A stretch of DNA of 64,000 nucleotides from Agrostemma githago (taxonomy: Eukaryota; Streptophyta; Magnoliopsida; Caryophyllales; Caryophyllaceae), in the NCBI GenBank assembly GCA_958450325.1, contig OY288250.1:49428898-49492897 (forward strand), in the 5' to 3' direction. A program made the position numbers and the translations under genes. Below are positions 25,036 to 36,883 of this stretch, one piece after another. The notes beneath the pieces were generated by a model. It was not told the origin of the DNA. It saw only the letters and a program-made list of their open reading frames with translations, and did not search any database. Position 1 is the stretch's first letter. Each line of letters begins with the position of its first letter.

Positions 25036-27014
25036 TGTGGACATGACGTAGGTCCACCCCGACGCGGCGAAGCGCGGGTTTTGGGTAGGCGAATGAATCT
25101 CATGGTAAGATTGTTCTCGGGTTCGAAATTTAAGTCAAAATGGAGTCGCCACCGAATTTTGTGGTTATTCGGAACCATTCGAGCCCACTCTATGTCGTCG
25201 TGGGCTATACACAAAGTAAGCCCACTTCGATTTCAGAGTTATATCGATACCGTTTACACCGGCTTTCGTATATAAAATGACTCTCGTGCGCCAAGGGTTT
25301 CGGACATCCGGAAACCAAAGGTTCTGAGTAAGGGGTGAGGGTACGTGTTGGGAAGCCCACTAAGGACACCCAACCCCGCCCGCACATGGCGGCCTCTACT
25401 AAGACATCGTTCGTGTTCGTGTACGCGCTCTAGTAAATTGATTAAATGATATGCAAACAGCGTTTTAGCTAAACATGTGAGTTTTGCGTTAACTACGTCA
25501 TTTAATGCATCTTATTATTTGTCGAAGTGATTTAGCATGCGAGGTTTGTTTATAAAGCGTAAAGCAAGTAAATAAACAAAGCTCGAAAATAAATAAAAAT
25601 AACGTACAAAATACACGGGCGGAAATACAACCCGGAATTCACAATACAACATTACGTAAAAACAATAAATAAAATAAAGTAACGCGATATAATGATAGGG
25701 ACGGACCCGTATGTAAACTAGACCGCAAAATATGTAGATGGACTAACCCCGATTAAATACACATTATGTCGTGTACTAAACGAAGGACGGAAATATGAGA
25801 CTGTGGCATATTGCTAGCCCGATCTCATATCCCGTAGTCTTGTCCCGACTTATCACTACGAAGGAGATCGGTCAAAGTCGTTCTACGTGTCGTGATATGT
25901 GTGAGTTTTGAAAAAGGGAGAGTCACGTGATTGTCTTTACACGTGATGACTAAAGTCGATAAAAAGACGAGGCTTGAAATGTGTGTCAAAGCCTTCGGTT
26001 TTATGGGTTACAAGACCCACTCGATCGAGTCGTGGTGTGACTCGGTCGAGTGCGTCTTTTACGCAGCTACTGCCCATTTTTTTGGGTGCTACTCGATCGA
26101 GTAGCATATGTACTCGGTCGAGTAGCCCCTGTACGAGTGATGACTCGTTTCGTTTTTTTGGTTTAAAATCGACGGTCGGTCAAATTAAATACAAATATCG
26201 CACGATTTGAATTTAACTTGACCTCCGGTACTATAATCGTGTATATACGATTATAATACCGTTGTCGGGATTTTACGAAAGCGTTATTATTATATTAGAA
26301 ATTTTGAATTAGTAACGAAATGTGTCCCTCTACGTCACGACATCGAAACTAACCCTTTCGGGTTATGTGATGTCGGTTTTCGTGTCAACGGGTTCCGTAC
26401 CAATTATAGAAATGGGATTAAATACGTTCGACTACGACGGATCACGGTCACGTCACGCCCTTGAGTACATTGGGGCGGGGCTCCTCGAAAGGGCTCCACC
26501 TCCGTCGTTGCTCGTAAAGGGATTAGACGGACCTTAGGTGATCATCGTAGTCCAACGTTTTCAAAACCGATTTTTAGTATTAATATATATATGCGGTATT
26601 ATTAATGTTAGTAATAAAATGATGATATAAATATAAAGATGCAAAAGTATAATAAAAGTTAGTGTTAGTGTTACGACGATTATGATTACAATACAAAATA
26701 CGATAAATAAATAAAAATGACGGAGCAATAGAGATAGAAATGGGGTTTAGGACACCCTCAACATACATGCTAGGTATAGGCCTCGGAAACGGACTAGTAA
26801 ATAGCGACGGGACGCCGAAGTATCGAGGATGTACGCGAGTTATGGTGTGTATGGGTGTGTGTGTTTATTACGTCGGTTTTTCGAGGGACGAAGGACTCGG
26901 TTTTTGTATGTATTGCTTAGGGTTGCTAAGGCTTGTAGTGTAGATGAAATAGGGTTGAAAGTAGGGTAAATGTGTAGGTAAAAACCCTTGGCAAAAGTTA
27001 TGAAATGAATGGGA

Positions 27015-27047
27015 GTCGTGGGGTATTTATAGGCGTTACCCCACGAC
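27015..27047 (-). promoter_or_regulatory. TATA box in the loop of a perfect 11-bp inverted repeat
   Basis: Arms GTCGTGGGGTA (27015-27025) and TACCCCACGAC (27037-27047) enclose an 11-nt loop that reads ACGCCTATAAA on the minus strand. The same structure is in the partner LTR at 35272-35304 and in the related LTRs at 45081-45115 and 52815-52849. Confidence 0.65.
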
Positions 27048-27054
27048 ATAAGGA

Positions 27055-27165
27055 CACTCGATCGAGTGGCCCTAGTGCACTCGATCGAGTGCCTTTGCCA
27101 ACGGGCCAAACCCGGTTTTAAGACACTCCACTCGACCGAGTGGGTCAATCCACTCGATCGAGTGG
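27055..27165. repeat. CTCGATCGAG palindrome cluster next to the TATA hairpin
   Basis: CACTCGATCGAGTG (27055-27068) and further copies including GCACTCGATCGAGTGC, CCACTCGACCGAGTGG and CCACTCGATCGAGTGG. On the minus strand they lie immediately upstream of the TATA hairpin. Matching clusters are at about 35310-35422 in the partner LTR. A second cluster per LTR lies about 1 kb downstream (26013-26125; 34268-34381). Confidence 0.85.
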
Positions 27166-27533
27166 GTAAAACAAATCGAGACAACTAAGGAAAGAATTGA
27201 TCTTGTTTGTTTTGATTGATTTTTGAATTTGAATTTGGCTGATTTACGAGACGGTTTCGTCTTTGACCGGGTTTTGACCCGGTCGCTAAAAGATGGGATT
27301 TATTTTTGGTGCCAGTTTTGGCCCAAATTAGTCTCATTTTGCTCGGAACGATCCACTGGGGCCTGAATTTGAGGTCTGTTCTGTAAGATTTTTACTCCGC
27401 TAAAGTCCATGTCGGATATTATTGGTTTCGAGTCCAAATCCGAGTATACCAAGTCACGTTTGCGTCCGATCATCATCGGGTGTTTTTCGGAGACTACCAT
27501 AGACACGTGGCAGTCAAAATGCGGGTGTCTACA

Positions 27534-30500
27534 GAGCCCCCACTCTGACTGAGGCTTGGCCAAGGCGAAAGTCAGAGTAGCTACCAGGCCAATCGCAGAT
27601 TACGACCTGACAGCCTTCCGGTCGGGTCGTTTATAATCCAGTAGACTCGCGTGAAAGGGCTCGCCAGCCATAAGATAGAAATCATACCTGAGCCAGGCAT
27701 AGGTCCTGGGCGTGTTTGCATGTGGGGGATGCCGCCTCGGGCGCTCCGCTGAGGAGATATGTGAGCTGTACGAGCTTGCTTTCAAAGCCTTGAGTCGTAC
27801 CTGAGCTGATGATGATGTTCCGTGGGGAGTGAAACTTGCCTCTTTTGAGGAGTAGGTGTACCCGTATGCCGACACATCACATCTTGGATGTAGCATACCG
27901 GGGAAAAGCTGACTCCGTTGGGGAATTTAATAGTTTCGCGGAGACTTGCTTCTGAAGTCTGGAGTGTACCTGTATGCTGACACATAACAACTTGGATGTA
28001 GCATTTCAGGAGAAACACCGACTCATGCTGGGGAGTAAAGTAGCTGCGCGGGGACTTGCTTCTGAAGTCTTGGGTGTACCCGTATGCCGACACATCACAT
28101 CTTGGATGTAGCATTCCAGGAGAAACACCGCCTTTGTTGTTCCGTTGGGAAGCACTAGCTGGTACCTGAAATGTTAGATACATAGGCAGAAATAGCAGGC
28201 ATAGTATGTATCAAGATAGCACATAGGAAATTCAGTTAGCATCTATAGACTGGCTTGCGCTGGGGAAAATGGTTTTTTTTCTTCATTTTGAAATCGAAGT
28301 CCTGAAAGCAACTCACGTGCTAGGAGATAGGTTTTCAAAAAGGGTAGAAAAGAATTTTGCAGTTTAAATAGACCGAAATTTGACCTTGTCGAAAAGAATT
28401 TTCTCAAATGGCTAAGTTTTGCAAATTTCAAAACAAGAATTTTGAAGAGAGACATACCGACAGACTCGACTCTGGACGTGACCGGACGAGTTGACAGACA
28501 CGACTGAACTCTCGAGGGTTGGACCGTGACTCGGTAGGGGGGTGGGCCACCTAAGACGACAAGACTCTTAAGCTTGCGCTATTCCATAGCCTAGGCGAGT
28601 GGCAACACGGTCGAACATCGAAAAGAGAAGGATCCGGTATAGGAGAACCGCAGTAGTCGTTAATAAGACTGTTACTGCACGGCAGGACTTAGCAGTGGCA
28701 ATGTTGTAGCCTAGTGGTCTTTGAATTTTTGGTTTTGGGGTACATTCCTGAAGTGGGTGCCGCATCGAGTCCCGACAGATTCTCGTCTTCGACCGAGCCG
28801 AGTACTAGGACACACTATAGAAAGGAGGCTAGTTTTTTTGAAAATTTTTGGATTTTGTAAGTGGATGGAGAGCTTCTGCCTAAGAGAAGCCCCCAAGACG
28901 ACAAAGCTAACTGCTGAGAACATGACAGTGTCGTCACCGGAATGACGGTGCTTTTTGAATTTGTGTCAATGTGGGTTGTTGTGCCCTTGTTGAAAGGCTG
29001 CCTACGTATTCACATGTAGTGAAATCAAACCAGGCCGTAGTTCAGTGGTTTGAAAGATATATTATGGTGCCTAGTTTATTAGGGCTTTGTGTGTAACTAG
29101 CCATAGCGATGGTGTAGGCTAGGTGTGTTCCCAATGATGTCTTGATCAAAGGGCTGGAATAGTTAGGATGTTGATCCCGTGACTGTGAGCGTTATCCGGG
29201 GTAGCCCCCAGAGGTGGTGTGAACTATTTGGGCATGTTCTATGCCGACCGCAGGTTGAGTTCCCGTGTTCGGGGCTGGTAACTGGTTTGGATGTTTTTGG
29301 AAATGTGGTGCCAGGCAATAAGTGGCTTTGATGTTTCCAAATCTGGAGCTCGATTTTGTGGAGCTAAGGCTTCGAGGGTAAGGTATTGCAATCTGGTAGG
29401 AAAGGGGAGAAGTCGAGTAAAAATGACTCGGACTTCGATCGGGGTAGGTTTGATAATGCGGGATCTGATTTCCATGTCTGGCCCTAATGGTTAGGGTGTA
29501 TCCTATGGAGCTTGAATCCTCAAAATTTTGGGCTGTCTCTTAGCCTAGGTCTCGGGAAGGTCTTGAGGGTTGTAATGTGAGAAGGCTAAGTGTGGTGTTA
29601 GCTGACCAGCTTGGTTGTTTCTCCCCTATTTGATGGTATGGGCATCGATAATTTTGAATTGACCGTACTCCGGTCAAGGGACATTCACTTGAGTTGACCG
29701 TTGACCACGGTCATGGGCATTGATTTTTTTTTTGGGTTGACCTCTTAGCCCCAGTCGTGGGATTCTTCATTTGAGTTGATCGTACCCCGGTCAAGGGATT
29801 GACCGTATCTGGTCGAGGGATGTTGATCATGGCCAGCTCTTTTGTTTTGGCCTTTTGCTTTTTTCTTTGGACTTCTGTTTTTTTTGTCCATCTTTTTTCT
29901 CTTTTTTTTTTCACGGTAATCCCCTCCTATGGTGCTGGGGGTGGATATGGGGGTGGGCCCATCGGTTGGATTAGGCATGTGGAGCTAAACCCTTGTAAGG
30001 TGTAAGCCTAGTTGGTGTTTATGTGAGTGCAACTCGCGGTGGAGTACTCTACGGTAAGCATGGTGGTTTGGATCTCGGGATCGTCATCATAATTCCGAGC
30101 AGGCTTAGTGGGAGCATCGTCCCGAGTTGGGTATTTTTGGCATCAAGCCTATAGAGTGACGATGCTTCTTTTTTGCCTCCGGTCAAACTAAACGCCTAAG
30201 GTAGGGATTGGTTAGTCTTATTGGAGGGGTGTTTATTGTGGGAAATGGGCTTGCCTCCCGTCTTGAACCCAAACTAGGAGACTACCTAGATTTGTCATAG
30301 GATTCGATATGCTCCTGCTAAGGGTAGTTATGTGGCTTTCTATGTCAGACATGGAACAGGTAAAGGAAAACACGGGCCTCAATTCCTGCAGTCATTATAG
30401 ATGTGCCTATAATAGTCACGTGCATGTGCTCACAGTGTATGATGATGGTGTTCATCATGTTCTCGGAAACACAAAAGGGAAGCATATATGAGAGACTGAA

Positions 30501-30642
30501 AAAAGCTAATTTTATTGAATTGAAAAGAAAGGACAGAATACAGTTGACTCTGACTCTGACTTTGAAATTGAAAGAGATAGAACATCCTAGACTCGGACTC
30601 AGACTCGGACTCAAATCAAATCTGGACTCTTGGATGAGGTTG
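27534..30642 (-). other. 3' non-coding internal region and PPT of the gag-only element
   Basis: On the minus strand this follows the gag stop. It begins with a remnant of the acidic-repeat segment (GAGTCCGAGTC..., near 30586-30620) that lies after the protease in the full element, so gag was joined to downstream sequence by an internal deletion. It continues through TTGACC/GGTCAA-rich repeats (about 29650-29840) and a ~109-bp minisatellite (27740-28140), and ends in the PPT (GAGCCCCCACTCTGACT on the plus strand, 27534-27550). No conserved ORF. Most of it aligns with 49380-52317 of the non-coding relative. Confidence 0.75.
27740..28140 (-). repeat. ~109-bp minisatellite in the 3' region of the gag-only element
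   Basis: Three to four units marked by GTGTACC(T/C)GTATGC(C/T)GACAC at about 27855, 27964 and 28074 (spacings near 109 and 110 bp). The non-coding relative has about two units at 51945-52130. Retand was originally noted for an amplified tandem repeat; whether this is the same one needs alignment. Confidence 0.75.
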
Positions 30643-31581
30643 TCAGTAGTCTTCGGCTTCTAAGGACTCAAGTGGATGTCCAGTATAGCCTTCGGTAGAA
30701 GCTTCACCCAAATCTTCGTTATGTCGAAGATCGTCTTCAATCCTAGTGCCCATTTCGGTAAGCACAACAAAGTTTGAGATGCCGGCATACCTAAGATGGA
30801 CGCGGTAGGAAGGTAGGAGGTTGTTGATGAATGCATCCACTAGTGTCTTCTCGCTGGGCTTGTCCACCAGCTTAACACTCTCAGCCCGCCAACGTTGAAG
30901 GTATTTGGTGAAACCCTCTGTTGGATCTTGGGCCATGACTTCTAAAGTCCGCATGGTAGTTTGAAGTTCAGTATTATCAGAATAGTTTTTAGCGAACTCG
31001 GTAGCCACATCCTCCCAAGTGGGGAATCTTTTTGTATTAAGCCTATAGAACCAGGCTTTTGGATATTTCCCGAGGGATGCGCCGAACAAATTGATGAACA
31101 TGTCGGCCTTGACCCCTTTGATCGCCATATATGCTTTGAAGGCTCGGAGGTGTAGTAATGGATCATCCGTCCCTTCGAATATGGGTAACCCCTCTAAGTT
31201 GAGATCTGTTGGTAGTTTCTCACTGATGGGTGTATAGTCTCGGGAGTTCTCAATATGAATGTTATTCCCTTGAAGGGCGTGGAACTGTTGTTCGAGCTCA
31301 CGCACCGCGCTGATCAGTTTGGCAAATGGCCCAGTATTTACCGATTCAGAATTGAAGTCTCGCCGTTCAATGACAGTTAAACGAGCATTCATGGCCTCTT
31401 GGTTGGTTTTCAGGAACCCTATATGGGTTTCGGTTATAGCCTGCCTACTAGCCAGTGTTTCCAGCGAAGCCTTTATTTCATTGATGGTGTTTTCCATGTC
31501 CCTATTCCCGGTTGTGGGTGCCATACTCTGAGAGAATACCCACGTAATCAGAAATGTTGCTTCGGAACCCAAACACGCCAA
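30643..31581 (-). CDS. gag: Gag protein of the non-autonomous Tat element
   Basis: Encodes an apparently intact Gag of up to 312 residues. The methionine at residue 20 (MAPTTGNRD) or 29 (MENTINEI) is a more likely start than residue 1, because homology to the full-element Gag begins about there. An N-terminal region with coiled-coil character (about 30-110) precedes a retrotransposon-gag domain (about 130-290) with LPIFEGTDDPLLHLRAF, KAWFYRL, TMRTLEVMAQ and KYLQRWRAESVKLVDKPSEK. There is no zinc knuckle: the frame diverges after the EDDLRHNEDL segment and stops at TGA 30643-30645, upstream of where CX2HX4HX4C lies in the full element. The protein could multimerise and form particles, but RNA binding through a knuckle is lost. 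No other coding region remains, so mobility would need pol in trans. Confidence 0.88.
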   Translation of the reverse strand: MACLGSEATFLITWVFSQSMAPTTGNRDMENTINEIKASLETLASRQAITETHIGFLKTNQEAMNARLTVIERRDFNSESVNTGPFAKLISAVRELEQQFHALQGNNIHIENSRDYTPISEKLPTDLNLEGLPIFEGTDDPLLHLRAFKAYMAIKGVKADMFINLFGASLGKYPKAWFYRLNTKRFPTWEDVATEFAKNYSDNTELQTTMRTLEVMAQDPTEGFTKYLQRWRAESVKLVDKPSEKTLVDAFINNLLPSYRVHLRYAGISNFVVLTEMGTRIEDDLRHNEDLGEASTEGYTGHPLESLEAEDY

Positions 31582-33242
31582 GGCATAGGAAATTGCGCGG
31601 GAGGAAAGACAACTCGGGTTTGACTCGGGTTTGACTCTCCTAAAAAAAGCAAGGTGCGATTCTCGAAGCGACTGTGGTTAATCGCCCTGTCGGAGAATAG
31701 CCCCCAAGTGAGATTGTAAGTTTTGCTAAGACTCGAGTGTTGGACGAGTGACCCTTAGATGTAAGGATCACGAACCTTTAGCCACAGGGCTATGCCTTGT
31801 AAAAGGTTGACTCGGCCTCGAGAAAAAGGCAGACAGGGTAAGGGAAGAAACTTGCGATTTAAGATCGGCAGAGTTTCGACGCTAGAGATCCTTGACTTGA
31901 CTTGAATAAGGATAGACCCTGTGATTAGGGTAGACCCTTAAGTTAAAGGATTTTTAAATTGGGATGACTCGACTAACGGATTGAAAGACAGACGATATTC
32001 CCTTAGGAAAGGTCATGAGGACCGTCCTATTAGAGGGAAAGATCACGTGAGACTTTCTAGTTAGGACTCGAGTGTATGGACGAACCTTCCGTTTACGAGT
32101 GTATGACTCGTGTTGGTCGGTTGTGCCTTTAGAAAAAGGCGGACTAGGATGGGGAAGAAACCCGTGATGTAGGATCGACGGAATTTCGACGCTAACGACC
32201 TTCGACAAATCATAAAAAGACCCGACACACGGATTACGGTAGGTCCTATAATCGGAAGGTTTTGAAAAATGATTGAATTTTGAAAATTGAGAGGACGGTC
32301 CTGAAATTGGTAGTGGGCCAATAGGACCGGGCATTTTGAAATGTTGGAATGGTTGCGAGTAATTTCGCGTTTTGAAAAATTGGGAGACGGTCCCGTTTTT
32401 TTGAAATTGGCAGCATGCCGACAAGACCGGTTTTTTGAAAAGTTAAATTTTTTGGAATTTTGAAAATTTGAATATCGAAAATAAATTTCCGAAAATTTGA
32501 AAATTGAAAATGAGATCCCGAAGATTTGAGAATCGAAAACGACATCTCGGAGATTTGAGAATCGAGAATGGAATCTCGAGGATTTGAAAATCGCGAATGG
32601 CATCACGAAGATTTGAAAATTGAAATTGAATTTTGAAAATTCGAAAATCGAATGGTGGATCGGAAATTCGAATTGAAATGGATAGCATGCCGGCTAAAAA
32701 AAAAGGCTTGTTTTGAGTCAAATCGTAAGTCTAATTTTCGGCAGCATTCCGAGTTTTTGAATATTGGATATTTTGAAAAGACGGGTCCCGAAACAGACAG
32801 TATTTCGGGTTTTTCAAAATTTGGTATTTTTGGAAAGATGCATTTTTTGAAATGACGGTTTTTTGAAAATTGACACGGAAACCAAGTAGCACGTAGTCAA
32901 ACAAGCATTATAACGACGCTTATGTATGCTTTACACTAAGTCTCGGTCGGTCAAAATAGGGTCTATACCAACAACGATGGCTTTCTCATGTGATGGACGG
33001 ACTCTCTAAGCCGAGTTGGTCTTAGGACATGCCGCAAAACCGAGACGAGTTCCACCATCGATGTTTTTAGCGCACCCATGTAGGAATGCACCGCGGTATA
33101 GTGGGACGTCGGTCACAAGTAACCGGCCCGGGCAAATTTGGGTTATGCATGAATCATTAAACTAATGCGCGCACATTAATCTACGAACGATTTCTCTTCG
33201 AGTCTCACCCTAGGAACCCCGATGACATGTGGTACATCAGGT
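31582..33242 (-). other. 5' leader of the gag-only element with 29-bp tandem repeats
   Basis: About 1.66 kb between the PBS (right) and gag (left). It includes an imperfect 29-bp tandem array at about 32460-32612 (plus strand GATTTGAGAATCGAGAATGG-type units), the reverse of the array at 47963-48107. Open frames here change frame between the two relatives and are not convincing genes. Confidence 0.7.
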
Positions 33243-33261
33243 ATCCCCAGCGGAGTCGCCA
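33243..33261 (-). other. Primer-binding site of the gag-only element
   Basis: Reverse complement TGGCGACTCCGCTGGGGAT, three bases from the LTR edge at 33265. Identical to the PBS of the other Tat elements in the window. Confidence 0.85.
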
Positions 33262-33264
33262 AAT

Positions 33265-35806
33265 TGTGGACATGACGTAGGTCCACCCCGACGCGGCGAA
33301 GCGCGGGTTTTGGGTAGGCGAATGAATCTCGTGGTAAGATTGTTCTCGGGTTCGAAATTTAAGTCAGAATGGAGTCGCCACCGAATTTTGTGGTTATTCG
33401 GAACCATTCGAGCCCACTCTATGTCGTCGTGGGCTATACACAAAGTAAGCCCACTTCGATTTCAGAGTTTATGGGGCTCGTCCCTTTGCATTGTTATATC
33501 GATACGGTTTACACCGGCTTTCGTATATAAAATGACTCTCGTGCGCCAAGGGTTTCGGACATCCGGAAACCAAAGGTTCTGTGTAAGGGGTGAGGGTACG
33601 TGTTGGGAAGCCCACTAAGGACACCCAACCCCGCCCGCACATGGTGGCCTCTACTAAGACATCGTTCGTGTTCGTGTACGCGCGCTAGTAAATTGATTAA
33701 ATGATATGCAAACAGCGTTTTAGCTAAACATATGAGTTTTGCGTTGACTACATCATTTAATGCATCTTATTATTTGTCGAAGTGATTTAGCATGCGAGGT
33801 TCGTTTATAAAGCGTAAAGCAAGTAAATAAACAAAGCTCGAAAATAAATAAAAATAACGTACAAAATACACGGGCGGAAATACAACCCGGAATTCACAAT
33901 ACAACATTACGTAAAAACAATAAATAAAATAAAGTAACGCGATATAATGATAGGGACGGACCCGTATGTAAACTAGACCGCGAAATATGTAGATGGACTA
34001 ACCCCGATTAAATATACATTATGTCGTGTACTAAACGAAGGACGGAAATATGAGACTGTGGCATATTGCTAGCCCGATCTCATATCCCGTAGTCTTGTCC
34101 CGACTTATCACTACGAAGGAGATCGGTCAAAGTCGTTCTACGTGTCGTGATATGTATGAGTTTTGAAAAAGGGAGAGTCACGTGATTGTCTTTACACGTG
34201 ATGACTAAAGTCGATAAAAAGACGAGGCTTGAAATGTGTGTCAAAGCCTTCGGTTTTATGGGTTACAGGACCCACTCGATCGAGTCGTGGTGTGACTTGG
34301 TCGAGTGCGTCTTTTACGCAGCTACTGCCCATTTTTTTGGGTGCTACTCGATCGAGTAGCATATGTACTCGGTCGAGTAGCCCCTGTACGAGTGATGACT
34401 CGTTTCGTTTTTTTGGTTTAAAATCGACGGTCGGTCAAATTAAATACAAATATCGCACGATTTGAATTTAACTTGACCTCCGGTACTATAATCGTGTATA
34501 TACGATTATAATACCGTTGTCGGGATTTTACGAAAGCGTTATTATTATATTAGAAATTTTGAATTAGTAACGAAATGTGTCCCTCTACGTCACGACATCG
34601 AAACTAACCCTTTCGGGTTATGTGATGTCGGTTTTCGTGTCAACGGGTTCCGTACCAATTATAGAAATGGGATTAAATACGTTCGACTACGACCGATCAC
34701 GGTCACGTCACGCCCTTGAGTACATTGGGGCGGGGCTCCTCGAAAGGGCTCCACCTCCGTCGTTGCTCGTAAAGGGATTAGACGGACCTTAGGTGATCAT
34801 CGTAGTCCAACGTTTTCAAAACCGATTTTTAGTATTAATATATATATACGCGGTATTATTAATGTTAGTAATAAAATGATGATATAAAAATAAAGATGCA
34901 AAAGTATAAAAAAAGTTAGTGTTAGTGTTACTAAGATTATGATTACAATACAAAATACGATAAATAAATAAAAATGACGGAGCAATAGAGATAGAAATGG
35001 GGTTTAGGACACCCTCAACATACATGCTAGGTATAGGCCTCGGAAACGGACTCGTAAATAGTGACGGGATGCCGGAGTATCGAGGATGTACGCGAGTTAT
35101 GGTGTGTATGGGTGTGTTTGTGTATTACGTCGGTTTTTCGAGGGACGAAGGACTCGGTTTTTGTATGTATTGCTTAGGGTTGCAAAGGCTTGTAGTGTAG
35201 ATGAAATAAGGTTGAAAGTAGGGTAAATGTGTAGGTAAAAACACTTGGCAAAAGTTATGAAATGAATGGGAGTCGTGGGGTATTTATAGGCGTTACCCCA
35301 CGACATAAGGACACTCGATCGAGTGGCCCTAGTGCACTCGATCGAGTGCCTTTGCAAACGGGCCAAACCCGGTTTTAAGATGCTCCACTCGACCGAGTGG
35401 GTCAATCCACTCGATCGAGTGGGTAAAACAAATCGAGACAAATAAGGAAAGAATTGGTCTTGTTTGTTTTGATTGATTTTTGAATTTGAATTTGTGTGCC
35501 AACTGAATTTGGCTGATTTATGAGACGGTTTCGTCTTTGACCGGGTTTTGACTCGGTCGCTAAAAGACGGAATTTATTTTTTGTGCCGGTTTTGGCCCAA
35601 ATTAGTCTCATTTTGCTCGGAACGACCCACTGGGCCTGAATTTGAGGTCTGTTCTGTGAGATTTTTACTCCGCTAAAGTCCATGTCGGATATTATTGGTT
35701 TCTAGTCCAAATCCGAGTATACCAAGTCACGTTTGCGTCCGATCATCATCGGGTGTTTTTCGGAGACAACCATAGACACGTGGCAGTCAAAATGCGGGTG
35801 TCTACA
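33265..35806 (-). mobile_element. 5' LTR of the gag-only element
   Basis: A 2542-bp LTR nearly identical to 25036-27533. TATA hairpin at 35272-35304 (TATA in the 11-nt loop), palindromes at 35310-35422 (upstream on the minus strand) and 34268-34381 (downstream). The conserved AACATACATGCT block lies near 35017. Confidence 0.9.
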
Positions 35807-35811
35807 CCAAG

Positions 35812-36530
35812 CCTACTGCAAATACCATCAGGGTAAGGGACACGATACCGAGAAATGTTGGAAACTAAAACATCTTATCCAGGATCTTATCGAAAACGGG
35901 AAAATCCCCTTACCTGGAGGCAAGCCCAACAACAAGGACAACCCGTTGGCCACTCACGCCATATTCTCCGGGGAAGTTATAGACTGCTCACATCTCATTT
36001 CCCCGTTTATCCCGCAAATCAACGGGATCTGGTGTGACGATGAAGACGACATCTTTCTCACTAAAGGAGAAGCCGTCCCTATCACGCCCGAGGAGATCTA
36101 GAAGGTTAAGTCAAAGGTCTTAGCCAGCAGTCATGCCCTCGTCGTCACCGAGCCGCCACCTAAAGCGGAGGTCGTCCCGGAAGAGCCGCCAACTACTGAA
36201 AAGGCTCTTGTGAAGCAGCTGAGCAAGACTCGAGTTGACCTCTCTATATGGCAACTCCTAGTTAGCTCCCATGAACATCGAGAGGCACTCACTAAGGCCC
36301 TCGATCAAGTCAAAATCGACTCTACGGCTACTCCAGCTGAAATGGTAGCCACAGTTCTGCCCCACCTAAAGGGGAAAGCTAAAGAAGAAGACCCACTCAT
36401 TACCTTCTCCAATGCTGATCTGCCATCGTTTGGGCAAGCCCACAACATGGCTCTCTACATCATGGTAATCTGCCGTGGAAAATATCTGCCCATGACTCTA
36501 ATCGACGACGGGTCCGCAACAACGTCCTCC
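35812..36530 (+). pseudogene. gag: gag, nucleocapsid part and spacer (broken), large Tat element
   Basis: Direct in-frame continuation of gag after the nested insertion. The first residues form a zinc knuckle of the form CX2HX4HX4C (YCKYHQGKGHDTEKCW), which binds element RNA; this His-rich variant is typical of Tat elements. A TAG at about 36099-36101 interrupts the frame. A proline- and glutamate-rich spacer (ALVVTEPPPKAEVVPEEPP) and a Lys-rich region follow, leading to the protease. The same frame runs to the DDGSA protease motif, so gag and protease appear to be read as one frame here. A frameshift follows at about 36519. Confidence 0.8.
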
Positions 36531-36883
36531 CCTTGAGGACCGCCAAAGCCCTCGGTATCACCGAGGCCGACTATATTCCTTCAGCTCAAACCATTCAGGC
36601 TTTCGACGGAAGTCCAAAGTCAGTAGCCGGGGCCGTGAAGCTCACTATCATAACGAGCCCGATAGAGAAAGAGCTGGAATTTCAAGTGATCGACGTGACT
36701 TCTTCCTTTAACCTTTTTTTAGGAAGACCCTGGATCCACGCCACCAGGGATGTGTCCTCCACCCTGCATCGTAAGATCAAGCTACCTTTGCACGATACCG
36801 TCATCACTCTAGAGGCCACACCTATGCTGTGGCTAACTACAACACCTCGGGCCGCACCGATCTTTGGGGGTTCGACTTCATAA
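36480..36883 (+). pseudogene. pro: Aspartic protease domain (frameshifted), large Tat element
   Basis: Would process the Gag-Pol polyprotein. The active-site motif is LIDDGSA (about 36498-36520), a D-G-S type triad. The homologous reading then moves to another frame (starting LRTAKALGITEADYIP at about 36533) and continues to the C-terminal LGRPWIHATRDVSSTLHRK motif, typical of Tat proteases. A second frame change near 36820-36830 leads into the linker frame. Both shifts look like single-base losses or gains, and there is no obvious slippery site. No activity is expected as read. Confidence 0.8.

Larger units (their letters stand above)
25036..27533 (-). mobile_element. 3' LTR of the gag-only element
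   Basis: A 2498-bp LTR, plus-strand edges TGTGGACATGACGTAGG and GCGGGTGTCTACA. Palindrome clusters at about 26013-26125 and 27055-27165; TATA hairpin at 27015-27047. Compared with its partner (33265-35806) it lacks a short segment near 25230 and another near 27235. Confidence 0.9.
25036..35806 (-). mobile_element. Gag-only (TR-GAG-like) Tat/Retand non-autonomous element, subfamily IIa
   Basis: A 10,771-bp minus-strand element inserted in the gag of the large element, with perfect target duplication CCAAG (25031-25035 and 35807-35811). Left LTR 25036-27533 (3'), right LTR 33265-35806 (5'), PBS 33243-33261, PPT 27534-27550. The only conserved coding sequence is one intact gag ORF; protease, RT, RNase H and integrase are absent. 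Its LTR pair differs by few substitutions plus indels (about 24 bp near 25230, and a short one near 27235), so the insertion is recent. This architecture matches the TR-GAG class, which depends on pol supplied in trans. Confidence 0.92.

Noticed and set aside
32061..32721. Overlapping minus-strand frames rich in Phe/Ser/Arg in the gag-only element's leader
   Set aside because: Produced by the 29-bp tandem repeat, which is not a multiple of three and so opens several frames.
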